Below are positions 11,964 to 24,400 of a stretch of 64,000 bases of DNA, one piece after another (position 1 is the first letter of the stretch; every line of letters starts with the position of its first letter). A program made the position numbers and the translations under genes. The stretch lies in contig KQ964248.1 of NCBI GenBank assembly GCA_001566295.1, positions 2,914,001 through 2,978,000 of the forward strand, given 5' to 3'. The stretch is from Microdochium bolleyi (lineage: Eukaryota > Ascomycota > Sordariomycetes > Xylariales > Microdochiaceae). The notes under the pieces are model-generated. The model did not search any database and was not told the origin of the DNA. It saw nothing but the letters and a program-made list of their open reading frames with translations.

Positions 11964-13193
11964 TAGAAATTCATCACTCTCAACGGTTTGCCAGTCGTGC
12001 GTTGATTGGCCTCTTTGTCAAGGGGTCTCGAGCGGCATCGTGATTGGTCATCTCACGCGTGGCTGGCTGGTGTTTCCGTTATCCGCGGCGGCCCGGGCAG
12101 ACTGAGCCTTGTCACCCCGTAAAAAAGACGAGTTGCCGATTTTAGAGTTCATCATGCCATGAGTAACGGGATACTCCTGCCTTGAGTGTTTTTGTCGTGC
12201 CCAGTCGCTCTTTTTTTTTCTTCTTCTTGGTCCTTGGTCTGTCTGCTTGTCTTTCACTTGGTCCCCCTGCTGCGTGTCGGTCTCCCTCTAACACGTATTA
12301 TTATGGGGGGCAAGCATGGTAGGGTGGAGGCGACTGGAAGGTGGTTTGTAGCTTGCTGTGGTCGATGGGGCTAGGAATCGTTGAAGGGCAGGCTTTTGGA
12401 CCGGAGAAATTAATTAAAAAAGAAAATTCAATTTCTTTCTTTCCTTCTCTGTCAGCGTAACCCGTGGGTTGGTTGGGGGTCCTTGTCGTTGGTTGTGATG
12501 TCTGTCGATTCACTGTTTTCATTTGCAGGATTCATTTCACATTTTCACATATTTTCGTTCCTTATTATTAACATTTCTTTTCTCTTTTCTTGAGTACGAT
12601 TCTCGTCCTTTGCTTCCCCATTCAAACCGTTGGACCCCCGTGCGATAGCAATTTCAATGATTTTATTTTATTTTGTTTTCCGAAAACTTCAGACAGTACA
12701 AAGTGCTCGTCAACAAGATGAGAGCAAACGTGACGAATTGTGGCGTCCTGGGCCAGTCTAGTGATTGCATGATTCCTGACCCAGGAAAGAGCGTTTTGAT
12801 ACTTGTATCCGGCTCCCGGACTGCTGGCGGCGCCACCGCTAGCAGCGGCGTTCGTCGTGCTCGTGGACCAGTACTAACTATACGATGGCATTTGTCTTTA
12901 CAGGACGGGGCAAACAGTGACAAGACAGTGAGGCGCTCTGCCTCGCTGGCCCGGTGATGATGATATCACATGACAAATCATGCCCATCCGAGGATGGGAA
13001 GTCAGTGCTTCTTGGCGGTGAGGATGAATAATAAGAGTGGCTGGAATAGTTTCCGCGCAAATTATCAGAAACTAGCTGTAGGCCAGCGCAAAAAGAGGGA
13101 CATTTTGAACAGGGGCCCAGTGACGTATCTCATCATCGCCGACGGCTTGCATCCCAACGCAAAGGTGCCCCTGAGAGTGAGACGGGGCCAGGC

Positions 13194-13226
13194 CTGTGTC
13201 TGTGTGTCTGTGCGTCTGTGTGTACG
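13194..13226. repeat. TG/TCTG simple repeat
   Basis: Imperfect run of tgtg, tctg and tgcg units in a gene-poor stretch; no coding role is seen. Confidence 0.75.
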
Positions 13227-16200
13227 GGTTTTACCTAAGCACCTTCCGCAGGTCGTCGGAGATAAGTTATAGCAGTCTTTTTGCTTGGCACGTGATTGGT
13301 CTGCCATGCAGGCGTGTCGCTGCGTCGTGTGGGACGAGCTAATCTTGCTAGCACGGGCTTAGGCAGGTAGCAGGAACGGCTGGAAACTAAGGTAAGAAAA
13401 ATCTCCTGCCCCTACGCGCGGACCAACTCAAGAGATTCCCGGGAGGGGCGGGACGGCAAGTTCCGGGAGGGGCTCAGTGCTCTATGGAGGAACGAAGCCA
13501 AGAAAGGCGGAACGATGAGGTATGAGTAATCAACGTACCGCGATGATTGCCGGTGTTGTTGTTGTTGTTATTGCTGCTGTGAGGATGGTGGAGGCAGTGC
13601 GCTACAGCTACAGTCCAGGAAAGAGTCTAGGTTGCGAGTAGATGTGGGGTTCGCCACGGACAGAAGGTGGTCACTACATAGTGCTTATGATTCTCTGGCA
13701 AGCAGAAAGGGAGGAACTCGGAGAGCTTCCTGTAGATCGGATCAGCATGGCCCACAACTAGCCATAACTGGGAGCTAGAGCTATCCTCAAGCCAGCAGAG
13801 CTCCCAGAGCTCTGTTGAGTGGAGTGGAGTGACGTTGAGCTGCCCAACTCTAGTCGGAAGCTTTGCAAAAGTGGTGGATGAGATCCAACGGCACCGACGA
13901 ATACGGTGGCGTGGGAGGACAGCCTATAGCGCGCGAAAGAATAATGGGCACTAGGACCATTTTAGGCATATGCATACTCGAAGCATCGGGGCTCAAGCCA
14001 CGCCAGTCCGTCGGGTTACGGGTTACGAGTATCCAATTGCGAAAGCAGCGGGGACAGCTGGCAGGTTGCAAGCTAAGAAGTGTTAGTTGAACCAAGTGGC
14101 TAGTCGCCTATGTATGCAGATGGACCCTTCGACTTCGCCGGAGGATAACAAAGTCCCTTCCTGCATCCACGTAACCTTGTCTCTTAATTCTGCATAGGCC
14201 TAGGACCTACGGACGAGCGAACGGCCACCGCGCATGTTCCTACAGCACTTCCGGGACACCCGGATCCGAGCCACTTGTGTCATTATGCATGGTTGGTGTG
14301 ATGCAGGAAGGGACCCCCAGACCATGGAAAAGACCGCCGGCGAGCGGCTCAGCTCAGAATTTCTTTGGCGATCGCCGTTGTGAGGAACCTCAGTCATGGG
14401 CTCAGCTGGGGGCACTTGCCCTCGTTTGCGAGATGCAGGACGAGGAAATCCAGGCAGGAGAATAGAGAGATCATCCGCTGATCGTCTATCAGTCCTTTCA
14501 GCCGAGGCTGGCCAAGCTCTCTTCTTTACAGCGATCGGCCGACTACTATCCGGAACACTGCTGGACTATACTGCTTGCGTTTCTTGCCCGAATTCACATG
14601 AAGTACACCTCAATCAGTTAAAGACATCAGTGACAGAGACGGGCACAATCTGACTTGCTCTACGGGAAAGGGTCCGATTACGGCTGGCGACTGGCTAGCC
14701 GTGAGTTTGTGGCGCAGACGGAAGACAAAGGACGTAGGCAAGGCTAGAAGTTAATCTTGCCGGCACTTGACGATCCGGTGCGCCACGTACTTCTGAAGAA
14801 TGAAGACAGGCTCGGGCGGAGGTGGCGTTTCGTGGGGCACCAGGAGGATAGCATTCCGCGTTGCTGGCTACGACGCTGCTTGTCCACCAAAGCAACGGCA
14901 TCGTGGGTACTGTGCTTGACCCAAGATGTGGACCTCTCCCCGGACCTCTCCCCGTTTCATGACATTTCGCTTTTACCCTTTAGAGTTTGCCCTTCCTCAT
15001 TCCTCTCTTTGATTTGCTCGCTTCTCTGGTGTGCACCTGGATGACGCATTGTGTCTTTCACTGATCCCTTAAAGTTCGAAGGTGAGCAAGCATGGTACAT
15101 ACATACCTTACAATCTGTCTTGCACTCCCTTTACGCTTGGCAGCCACAGGCATTCCAAGTACTCGAGACAAAACCCCGCGTGGCACTCTCAAGACAGAAA
15201 CCCGGGACCGTGGACAGCCACCAGCGCATTTCCGCGTTCTTATGAGCAGATCAGGGCGCCCGAGTGGGACTGGTAGAGACCATGTCTCGTATGCTTGGGC
15301 AATGGTAACTTGATGGTGCGCGAGGTGTGCTCGTCGATCACTTCTCATGGAGGAATGAGCTTCTGTGACCCTGGTTGGATCTGGGCAACGCAGTACGCAG
15401 CCGATTAGAGGGACGGCGCAGGGGCACCACTCAAGCTTGGGCAAACTCCGAGGCCGTGCGGAGCAGAACTCATCAAATCCAACACGTTGGCAGGAGCGGG
15501 CTGTGATAGGACGGCCAGTGGTGATGGCTCACCTCCCTGTGAGACTGGCGGAGGACAGTCCGAGGATGCGCACACTGTACTCTGGAGCTGAGCCGTGTAG
15601 GGCTAGTGCTCCGCGACTCGTGAGGCGGGCATGAAGATCGACACTAGACACGCTAGTGACTATGGAGTACTGCATAGGCGCCCCTTGGGAGCGGAGTGAG
15701 CGCCAATAATCCGGGCTTTTTGTTGGCATCTGCTCCGTAGCGGGACAGGGCGCGCGGCATTCGCGGTTTGGCTGCTGTCAAGCGGAGGGCAGAGCGGGTC
15801 AATGACGGCAGTGGCAGAGACTACGAGCCGGCGGACAAAGCATGCCCGCGCCAAGGGCACGCCAATGTGGATGCTCCGAACAGTGACAGGTGGCAAAGGA
15901 TGAAGCTATTCGCAGATGCCGTCTGTGGGCGAGCCTGATGCTGTGGCTTGCATGTGAAGAGTGTGAGGGCAGACCGCCTGGTGTGAGAGACGGGCATACC
16001 CCGTACCTCAGGGACATCGTGCAGAGGTCTAGAACAGAGCCGACAGGGCGGTAGGGGACTTGGTCGAGGCTGCCGTGCAGCGGTGTGCTGAGCACCGGCA
16101 GCAGCTGCATCCCAAGGGGATCGTCAGGAACGTGGTGGCAGATCATTGCGGCCTGCCTCGGGGTGCCTCAAGGCGGGCAGGCGCTATCGGGACGCCACAG

Positions 16201-17405
16201 CCGCCACAGCAGCCCGCCCGCGCACGCTAGCAGCGCCTAGCAGCTCGGGCAGACAGGCGCCACAGGCACTTTTTGCCAGCACCAGTGAGCAAGGGTCCCT
16301 AGGGCTCGCCAGGGTCCGTCCCTTGACAGATGTCTGGCAGTCCAGGGAGTCGGTGCTCTCCAAGTGTATCCAATCTTGCGGAGATGCGCTGGTGTTGGGC
16401 TAGGCCCTAGTGCAGATGACAGCTCTGCCCACGGCGGTGATCTGCGTCCCTCCTGGCTGTCGATCTCGAGATCGTCATGCCCGCACAGACGGCGCGCTGC
16501 TTCGTCCTACCTCGACACGTCCAATCCAGCCACGCTCCCTCGACAGGGCAGCAGCAGGCCCGGCCGAGACCAACAGGCAAAACGATATGTATGACAAGAA
16601 AAAGCCACACTGGAGACTGGCAAAAGAAGAAGCAACAATGGCAGGGCTCCACGTCGACACCCAGCGCCATGGGCTGGACCTGCAGCGCTGCTCTCCAGAT
16701 GAGCATCGACATCAGACCGTGCGGGCAAGAAGCAGCCGAACTTTGTCGTCGAGATTGCAGTGCCCCAGTGGCTGAGGCTCTTGTCTTGGATCTCTGAGCT
16801 TGTTCCACAGCCTACGTCACCCCCAATTACGGCACTTGCCCAGTGTGCCTTGACCGCACGGAGGGTGTCGTCTTCCGCGGGCGGGATGCTAGAGCTTGGC
16901 GAGATGAGGCTGGCTGTCCCAGACCACCGGCGCTGCTTGGCGCTGCGATGGCCACTGCCGATCCCATCGTCCCGCTTACCAACGACACGGGCGCGGAATG
17001 CTTCACTCCACAACTACGGAGTATGCTTCCAAGCCAGCACGGCCGGCCCGGTGGCCCTCGCCCTTCGACCCAGCGACTCATGGCCCGGCCTCGTGCCGAT
17101 CAGGACTGCTTGGAGACAATGCACTCCCAGCACTAAGGCAGGCAGGGTACCTCGACGACATCTCGCAATATCAGTCGTACGGGTTGTGATCTAGCGACAT
17201 GCCATCGACGAGCCCTTGCGGCGTGGCTCCTGTGGTGCGGACCCTGGCTGTACAACAAACTCATGTCCACATGGGTAGCTTCTGCACACCTCTGACGATC
17301 TGCAAAGATTGATGACGATCCTTTGTGCAGATCAGTCGCGAGATATTCAACGCCGAGACCTACGAGGACGTCCTGTGTCGGCCGGATCGTGAACAGTCGT
17401 TCGTG

Positions 17406-17411
17406 TATAAG
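17406..17411 (+). promoter_or_regulatory. TATA box and CT-rich initiator region of the secreted Leu/Gly-rich protein gene
   Basis: TATAAG lies 131 nt before the ATG. It is followed by a long pyrimidine-rich stretch (ctctctctcgtcttc at 17419-17433, then repeated atcatcctc units to about 17490) and an A/C-rich leader. This layout is common for highly expressed fungal genes. Confidence 0.5.
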
Positions 17412-17541
17412 TATCGGCCTCTCTCTCGTCTTCTAAAGACATCTTTTGTATCATCATCCTCATCTTCATCCTCACCTCCTTCCATCAGCCTCATCAACAC
17501 TTCCAACTACCACCCCAACAACAACTACCACAACCGTAAAC

Positions 17542-18252
17542 ATGAAGACCACCAGCTTCCTCTCCGTTGTTTTCCTCGCCGCCTCGGCCGTCGCTGCTCC
17601 CTTCCAGGGCGAGTCTCGCGCCGTCGATGCCTCGGTCAACAGCATCGAGCGCTCCACCGGCGCCGCTGTCCGCTCCGTCGAGGCTGTCGATGTCGAGAAG
17701 CGCCAGAGCATCACTGACCTCACTGGTCTCCTCGGTGCCCTCGGCAACGCCCAGAATGGTGCCAGCGGCCCTCTCGGCGCCCTGACTGGCCTCATCGGCC
17801 AGATCAACGCCGGCGACATGACCCCCGGCGAGGGCGCTGCCGCTGCCCAGCCCCAGCTTGAGGAGATCGAGCAGGTCCTCCAGAACCTCGTCCTCCAGCT
17901 CACCGGCGCCGCCGGCCTCACCATCCGCCCCAGCGACCTCCAGATCGTCCTCGGCCTCGTCAACACCCTCCTCGGCCAGGTCCTGACTACCGTCAACGCC
18001 GTCGTCCTCGTCACCGGCCTCACTCCCCAGCTCAACTCCCTTCTCGCCTCCGTCCTCGGCCTCGTCGCCAAGGTCGTCACCCTCCTCATCGGCCTCCTCG
18101 GCGGTCTCCTCCCCGGTCTTGTCGCCGCTCTGTCTCCTCTCCTCGCTGGCCTCGGCAACGGCCTCCTCGCTCCCCTCCTCACCCCCATCATCGCCGCTCT
18201 GATTCCCCTCCAGAACCCCGGTGCTCCCATCGGCCTTCCCCTCGGCAACTAA
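17542..18252 (+). CDS. Small secreted, cysteine-free Leu/Gly-rich hydrophobic protein
   Basis: A single exon of 236 aa. The ATG at 17542 (accgtaaacATGAAG) is followed by a strong signal peptide, MKTTSFLSVVFLAASAVAA. A propeptide-like segment then ends in KR at residues 53-54 (VEKRQS), a likely Kex2 site. The mature part starts with a helical segment. From about residue 125 it becomes almost entirely hydrophobic: runs such as LVNTLLGQVLTTVNAVVLV, LIGLLGGLLPGLVAALSPLL and LLAPLLTPIIAALIPL repeat a Leu-Leu-Gly/Pro pattern every 7-11 residues. There is no Cys, so it is not a hydrophobin or a Cys-rich effector. Codons end almost always in C, suggesting strong expression. No family was recognised. 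A surface-active, self-assembling or cell-wall role is possible but is inference. Confidence 0.85.
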   Translation: MKTTSFLSVVFLAASAVAAPFQGESRAVDASVNSIERSTGAAVRSVEAVDVEKRQSITDLTGLLGALGNAQNGASGPLGALTGLIGQINAGDMTPGEGAAAAQPQLEEIEQVLQNLVLQLTGAAGLTIRPSDLQIVLGLVNTLLGQVLTTVNAVVLVTGLTPQLNSLLASVLGLVAKVVTLLIGLLGGLLPGLVAALSPLLAGLGNGLLAPLLTPIIAALIPLQNPGAPIGLPLGN

Positions 18253-18349
18253 GTTCGCCGAGCAGTCGCTCAGACTTCGGAAGCTTGCTTTGAGAAGAGT
18301 ACCACAAAAATCAAACCTGCGCGCGCGCGGGCTGTAGAGAGTTGCTCAG

Positions 18350-18355
18350 AATAAA
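18350..18355 (+). other. Polyadenylation-like signal of the secreted protein gene
   Basis: AATAAA lies 98 nt after the stop codon, a typical distance for a fungal 3' UTR. Use is inferred. Confidence 0.45.
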
Positions 18356-18881
18356 TGTTTTCTGCGACCGGTGGCCAAAATTACATGGCAAACGTGTCCA
18401 AAAAGCAGGGTTGCGCATAACATAGTTTATAATACATAATCAATCGCTACCAAAACAGCCTTGCCACGCTCGCCACCCTTTTCGGTGAAGTTCTTGCCAA
18501 TGTGAATAAATGGACTGACGTTGCTGTTTTGCTTTTCGCCTTACTTGTTCTCCTTGTATCCCCTTGAACGTGGACAGACGATGAGGATTCGAGTTTTTTT
18601 GAGAACATGAGAGAAAGTGACAGAAACCGAAACCTACATTTGATGTTTTCAACGTATCAACTTTCTCACTCTCGCGGAAATTGAGTACTTTGTCAAAGAC
18701 TCTGAAATCGGCCATCCGCCCCTCCCATCCCTAACGCAGACTCGCGAGTAAGAGCACGCTCCTCTACACCAGATAAACCTCCGGGTGATACTCTCATGGC
18801 TTCACCAGAAGAACGAAGAACAACGACAATCTCATGGCATGGACTTTGTCGTTTGAGTTTACGCTAGATTTAAAGGCTTAC

Positions 18882-18910
18882 CACACACATGTGTGTCTGT
18901 GTGTGTGTGC
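18882..18910. repeat. 14-bp palindrome joined to a TG repeat
   Basis: ACACACATGTGTGT is a perfect palindrome (about 18883-18896), continued by tctgtgtgtgtgtgc. It lies in a gene-poor stretch. Confidence 0.8.
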
Positions 18911-20831
18911 GCCCGATGTGCCGGTGCGGCACGCCGCCTCCTGAGCGTGGAATCCCTCCTCCTCGGAAGGTTCTCAGATTGCTGAGTTCCTCCTCATTGC
19001 TGCCGGTCATCTTTCCTGTTGTGAGCTTCTCTCTTTCTGCTTGTTTTATAGTATGTTTTTATTCGTTTATATGTTGGCTTCTATTTTTATTTGACGAATT
19101 GTCTTTTCCCACCGACTTCTCTTCCTGCCCGGGCGCTCGTCGACGGAGCTGGGTAGGTTCGATATTTGCTGAGTCCTGTTTTTGCTGAGGCGAGATCCTT
19201 TCTGAATATTTGCATGGAACTAGCTCAGAAACCACGAGTGTTGCAAAGACGATTGGTTGCCTCATGAATCCAGGCTTTGCCTGTTTTTCTTCTCCTCTTC
19301 TATTGATTTGACACATATTCAAGGCAAAGGCAAAGGCAATCTCATCGTTCTGGTTGGTATTGTGTACATCAGTCTCGTCTCAAAAGAGTCTAAGTTGGCA
19401 GACATCACAGACAAGGGGCTCAAGGCGCAGTGGGTACCTTGAATCAAGACAAGCTAAACTCCAACCGCTGGAAACATCTTCCATCTAAGCCCGCGAAGAA
19501 GTGAGAGCAGACTGAACACCAGTGCGGGACTGTTTACAACGTGTCCTCCCCTCGAAGAATTTTGATGTGGCTCTGCGTGTCCAGCTCGGCGAGCGCTGCT
19601 CGAGCACGGATTCCATCTGTGTTTTCAATTACTAGATCTTGCGGCGTTACATCAGGGGTGCCATCTGCGTGCACGATGTAGAGTCTGACATACGAACAGG
19701 GAGTCGGAAGTATCATGATGACAGAACTGGGGAAGTCACTGGTGTTTCTCGGGCTCGGGGTGAGTGGCTGAGAGATGCCTGCATGGGCGTGCAAGTGGGG
19801 AACGTCCCTGAGAAGGAGGTAACCTCAAGCGGGAGACCCCTGGATTGCAGCGGGCACACTTGGACGCAGAACAATGTCGGAATCTTGGACGGCCTGAGCG
19901 TCGCATCCGGGCGAGGAAATGCCTGGAAAACGCGCTGGGCAGTCATGCATCTGGACTAGGGGACTGACTTGTTGAGAGGGGGTTCAGCCAGGTCTGGAGC
20001 CGCATCCTTGACGCCTGTGTGACCAACTCGGAGGTGGTGTAATGTGACACAATGCACAACGCAGAGCAAGACTTGCGGCAACACGAGGCTGAGCTGAGCT
20101 GAGCCGGAGTGCGACATTGGCCATAGAGTGGATGTGCTCGTTGGAGCAAGGGTCCCTGCCTGCTTACCTGATGTAAATTAAGGTTATTTCCACCATTGGA
20201 GGCGGTCCCGAGCAATCTTCTGGATTGGATCGACTCCCTGAGCGTGCGCAGCTTTGCGTCGGTTGCAAGGTTCTCTTTCTTGTTGTCGCGGGAGCCTGTC
20301 GCTGCGTGCCAGGAGAGCTGTGGCGATGAGCGCCATGCGAGAAGCGAGAGTTGTCCGAGGACGCCCCGGAGACTGTTGAATCGGGATGCAGAGCAGTTGA
20401 ATGTGGCTTGGAGACGCGAGTGTGGGGGAAGCTGGGGTTGGAGGATCCAGACCGGTCCATCCGGATTGTGGCTATTGTCGCGGGCACGGTGACAACAAGC
20501 ACAGGACTCCGTGCTCGAGAAGCGAAGCAGGTGGCGCGTGTCTGATGACGACAGCCAGCAGGATGCCAAGCAGCAGCGAATTTCCGCAATGGCGAGGCTG
20601 GAACCACGGTGCTCTTGGCGATGACGGAGGGGCCTGCACCCAATCGAAGGCGCGCGCTGGTCCACGGGCCCTGGGCGCGAGCAGCAGCGCCGCTGGCAGG
20701 GGCCGGGAGGGGGCCTCGGCCGCGGTTTCCTCCACTCCGCAGCTTCGCCAAGCTCGCTGACCCGTGAGGTGAGATGCGCTCACGCAGTGCGTGGTTACTT
20801 GACTGACGCCTGGCTCAGCCACCCCGAGCCT

Positions 20832-20858
20832 CTTCGGCCACTTCGGCCATTTCGGCCA
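20832..20858. repeat. Three 9-bp units upstream of the flippase gene
   Basis: The unit cttcggcca occurs twice and tttcggcca once, head to tail, about 550 nt before the flippase start. Confidence 0.8.
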
Positions 20859-21404
20859 CTTTGCTCTCTCTCCGTCCTCGACAAGCTCGGCAGCTTCGGG
20901 CTCCTCACTGCGCTGCCTCCCCCATTGCACAACTTCCTCCAGCCCAACATTGCTACCGCCCGTCAAAGACACGGCGCATCGCAAAGGTAAGCGTCCGCTG
21001 ACATGCCGTTCCAGCCCCCACGCCCGAGCAGGCCAGTGCCTCCGCCCGCACGCATACGTCAATACAGGCTCAGCCCAAAGACTCCCGCCTGCTCCGAACC
21101 ACTCCTCTGTCATCTGCCCTGCTAAGTGCTCCGTATCATCCGCATCGCTGACTGAGATCATGTCCAGCACACCACACTCGGTTTTCAAGGCCGCTCTCTC
21201 GCTCTCGGCCAACTTCGAACCCCCATAGCCTTAAATCGCGACCACCAGCGCCACAGACTGCCGACGGGCCCGCGTGCCCGACACCAAACCCGACACAGCT
21301 CCGGCTTCGTGGCTCGTCACATCCCCGACGACATCGTCTTCCCAAGGCTGCGGTGCCGGCAATGCTAGCCACTCCATCATAACACCCATCCGTGCGACGT
21401 CACC

Positions 21405-24400
21405 ATGGCGGACCGCTACCCGTCCGACCACCGCACCGACCCGCCGACCCCAGACGACAGCGCTTCCCCGCCTGCGCAACCGCGCCGCTTCCACCTGGTC
21501 CCCTCCAGGTCCGCGACTACAACCTCCGCTGATCAGGGCGATGCTCCAGTCGCGGCTGCCACTCATGCACACCATGGCCCCTCGCCACCTTCCCGCACCA
21601 ACACGGGCGCCGTGTCTCAAGGCTCAGGCGTCGTCGACAGGTTTCGGCGAAGTCTTTCCATGGGCGGCAACGATGCCGCTGATCCGAACCCTTACGGCGC
21701 ACCGCCCCAGCGACGACGATCGAGCCACATGAGTGCGCATGTAGGCGGAGGCCCAGGGAATTCCGACGAGGATGCCAGCAAGCGCGCCCAAGAATACCAG
21801 CGCTGGGTCGCGCGTCAGGAGAGGCAGAGAAAGTCCGTCAAGGCCCGGCTCCAGGACGGCTTCGGTACCGCCTACCAAAAGGTCATCATTGAGGGTGTCC
21901 TTCGACAGAAGCCGCTGCCCCCCAGCAAAGATGGGCGCCACATCCCTCTCGACGCGGGGCGCGCCCGCTCGCACCAACTCACTGACGAGCGCCGAAAAAA
22001 GCACTACATATCAAACTGGATCCGGTCGACACGCTACTCGCTGTGGTCGTTCCTTCCGAAGCAGCTCTATTTCCAGTTTAGCAAGTTGGCCAACTTTTAC
22101 TTCCTGATTGTTGGCTCCCTGCAGCAGATCCCGGGGCTCAGCACCACTGGCACATGGACAACACTTGGGCCTCTCATATTCTTCGTCTCCATCAGCATTG
22201 CCAAGGAGGGCTATGATGACTATCGCAGATACGAGCTGGACAAGGCCGAGAACAGGAGCCCTACTTGGGTGTTCGACCCAGACAAGACGGTGTCAAGAAA
22301 GGTTGCGTCCAAGTCTAAGGATATGGTCAAGGCAGCAGCGAAGCGTGCGCAAGGGAACAAGACGAAACAGACTCACATGTCAGGCGCGATGGAACTGGGC
22401 GAGATTGGCAACCGGTCAAATGATGATGATGGAGTGTGGGCCCTCGCGGAGTGGCAGGACGTCCGTGTGGGCGACATTGTGAAGCTCCAGCGAGATCAGC
22501 ACGTGCCTGCCGACATGGTGCTTCTACATGCTACGGGGCCCAACGGCGTGGCCTACATCGAAACCATGGCGCTGGATGGCGAGACCAATCTCAAGAGCAA
22601 GCAGGCCTCGCCACTCCTCGCCGAGCGTTGCAATACCGTCGCCGACCTCAGACGCTGCCGCGCGACGATTGTCTCGGAGGACCCCAATCTGGATCTGTAC
22701 CACTACGAAGGCCGTGTGCTCGTCGACGGAGAGACCAGCCCGCTGACGTTGAACGAAGTCGTCTTCCGCGGCTCTACACTTAGAAACACGTCAGAGGCCT
22801 GGGGCCTAGTCGTCAATTCTGGCGAGGAGTGCAAGATCCGCATGAACTCGAACAGGGGTGCACCAGCCAAGTCTCCAAAGATGCAGGTCTGGCTTAATCG
22901 GATCGTGCTCTTCTTGGTCTGCGTCTTACTGATCATCACGGCGGGCTGCACCGGCGGCTACTACATGTGGCGAGCTAGATACAACGAGGGCGGAGTTTGG
23001 TATCTCACTGGAGCGCAGGTTCCATTCGTCCAGATCTGGTTCGGGTTCATCATCATGTTCAACGCACTGATCCCGCTCTCTCTCTACGTCGTATTGGAGG
23101 TCATCAAAATTGGCCAGTTCCTCCTCATGTCCGACGTTGACATGTACGACGAAGAGACCGACACCCCTCTGCGCATAAATACTACGACCATTTTCGAAAA
23201 TCTGGGGCAAATCAGCTATGTTTTGTCTGACAAGACTGGCACGCTGACAGAAAACAAGATGCGCTTCCGCAAAGTCACAATCGCTGGCACTGCCTGGTTT
23301 CACGACCGGGATATACAGCAGGAGGCTATGGAGAGACAGGCCAGGAAACATAGGGACAGCAATCTGCCCAAGAATGTCGGAGGCGAGTCGGCCCAAGAAC
23401 CTACACAGCCCACGGATACGCTAGATTACAGTGGCTCGGTCCCTCAATCCGAGGCCAACTCCATGGCTATGCTTGATTATATCAAGGCGCGTCCAGATTC
23501 CGCCTTTTCGCAGAAGGCTAGACTCTTCATTCTGGCACTGGCTCTGTGCCACACTGCCACGCCCGAGAAGACACCCGAAGGAGAGGTCACCTTCTCAGCC
23601 TCCTCTCCGGACGAACTTGCCTTAGTGCAGGCTGCCAGAGACTTCGGGCTACTTCTGATTGACAGACCTTCGCAGACGATCAAGCTCCAAAGCGAAATGC
23701 CTGACGGCAAGGTCCAAATTGATTCATACGAAGTCCTGGACGTCATCGAGTTCAGTAGCGACCGAAAACGAATGTCTATCATTATTCGCATGCCCGACGG
23801 CAGGATCTGCATCTTCTGCAAAGGCGCGGACAGTGCCATCATACCACGCCTGAACTCATCTCGGGCAGCAGCACAGAAGGTGGCTGATGTGGAGAGGAAA
23901 GCAAGCGAGCGACGGAGCGCCGAAGCAGGCCGGATCATGGAGTATCACCGCACGAGCGTGTCCAGCCCGGGGCTGGCGTTCAACGAGGCTCGCGCAAGCA
24001 TGTCGAGTCCTCGCACAAGTATGCATGCTTTCAGCAGAAGGTCCACCGACTTCCAGCGGCAGTCGATTTTGAGGGAGTCGATCGATGAGAGCAGACCGGC
24101 AATGTTCCCTGGAACCCCTTATTCCTCGGCTCAACACGGGGCGAACTTCTCACCGTCATCCTTGGACACGCCGCAGGAGATGGACTGGTCCAACTCGACT
24201 GTTGACGAGGCTATCGCGAGCAACGAGGCGGCTATTTTTGACCGCTGCTTTACGCACCTTGACGAGTTTGCTTCGGACGGCCTTCGTACTCTGATGTTTG
24301 CACACCGGTTCTTGCAAGAAAGCGAGTATGAGAAGTGGAAGAAAATCTACAACGAAGCCACGACGAGCCTTGTGGATCGACAGAAGATGATCGAGGAGGC

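Larger units (their letters stand above)
11696..17541. other. Gene-poor region between CAND1 and the secreted Leu/Gly-rich protein gene
   Basis: About 5.8 kb with no coding region I can support; the open frames present are short and low in coding character. It begins with the CAND1 3' UTR. A set of three imperfect ~21-nt units (ccgaggatacagag, ccgactatacac, ccgaatatacagag) spans about 11730-11786, and a polyadenylation-like AATAAA lies at 11958-11963. T-rich tracts follow at 12210-12660. Simple repeats occur at 13194-13226 (TG/TCTG) and 13557-13580 (GTT). The last 200 bases hold the promoter of the downstream gene. No tRNA or transposon was recognised. Confidence 0.6.
18253..21404. other. Gene-poor region between the secreted protein gene and the flippase
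   Basis: No coding region is supported in about 3.1 kb. It holds an alternating GC run (18319-18329), an AATAAA at 18350-18355, a 14-bp palindrome joined to a TG repeat (18882-18910), T-rich sequence at 19020-19110, and three 9-bp units of (c/t)ttcggcca at 20832-20858. The final 400 bases are C-rich and probably hold the flippase promoter. Confidence 0.55.

Noticed and set aside
19639..19959. A 106-codon frame in the gene-poor region before the flippase
   Set aside because: No motif, no signal, and mixed composition; not supported as a gene.
16283..20160. A shared 14-mer (gagcaagggtccct) at about 16287 and 20145
   Set aside because: Flanks do not match, so it is not a repeat element; probably coincidence.
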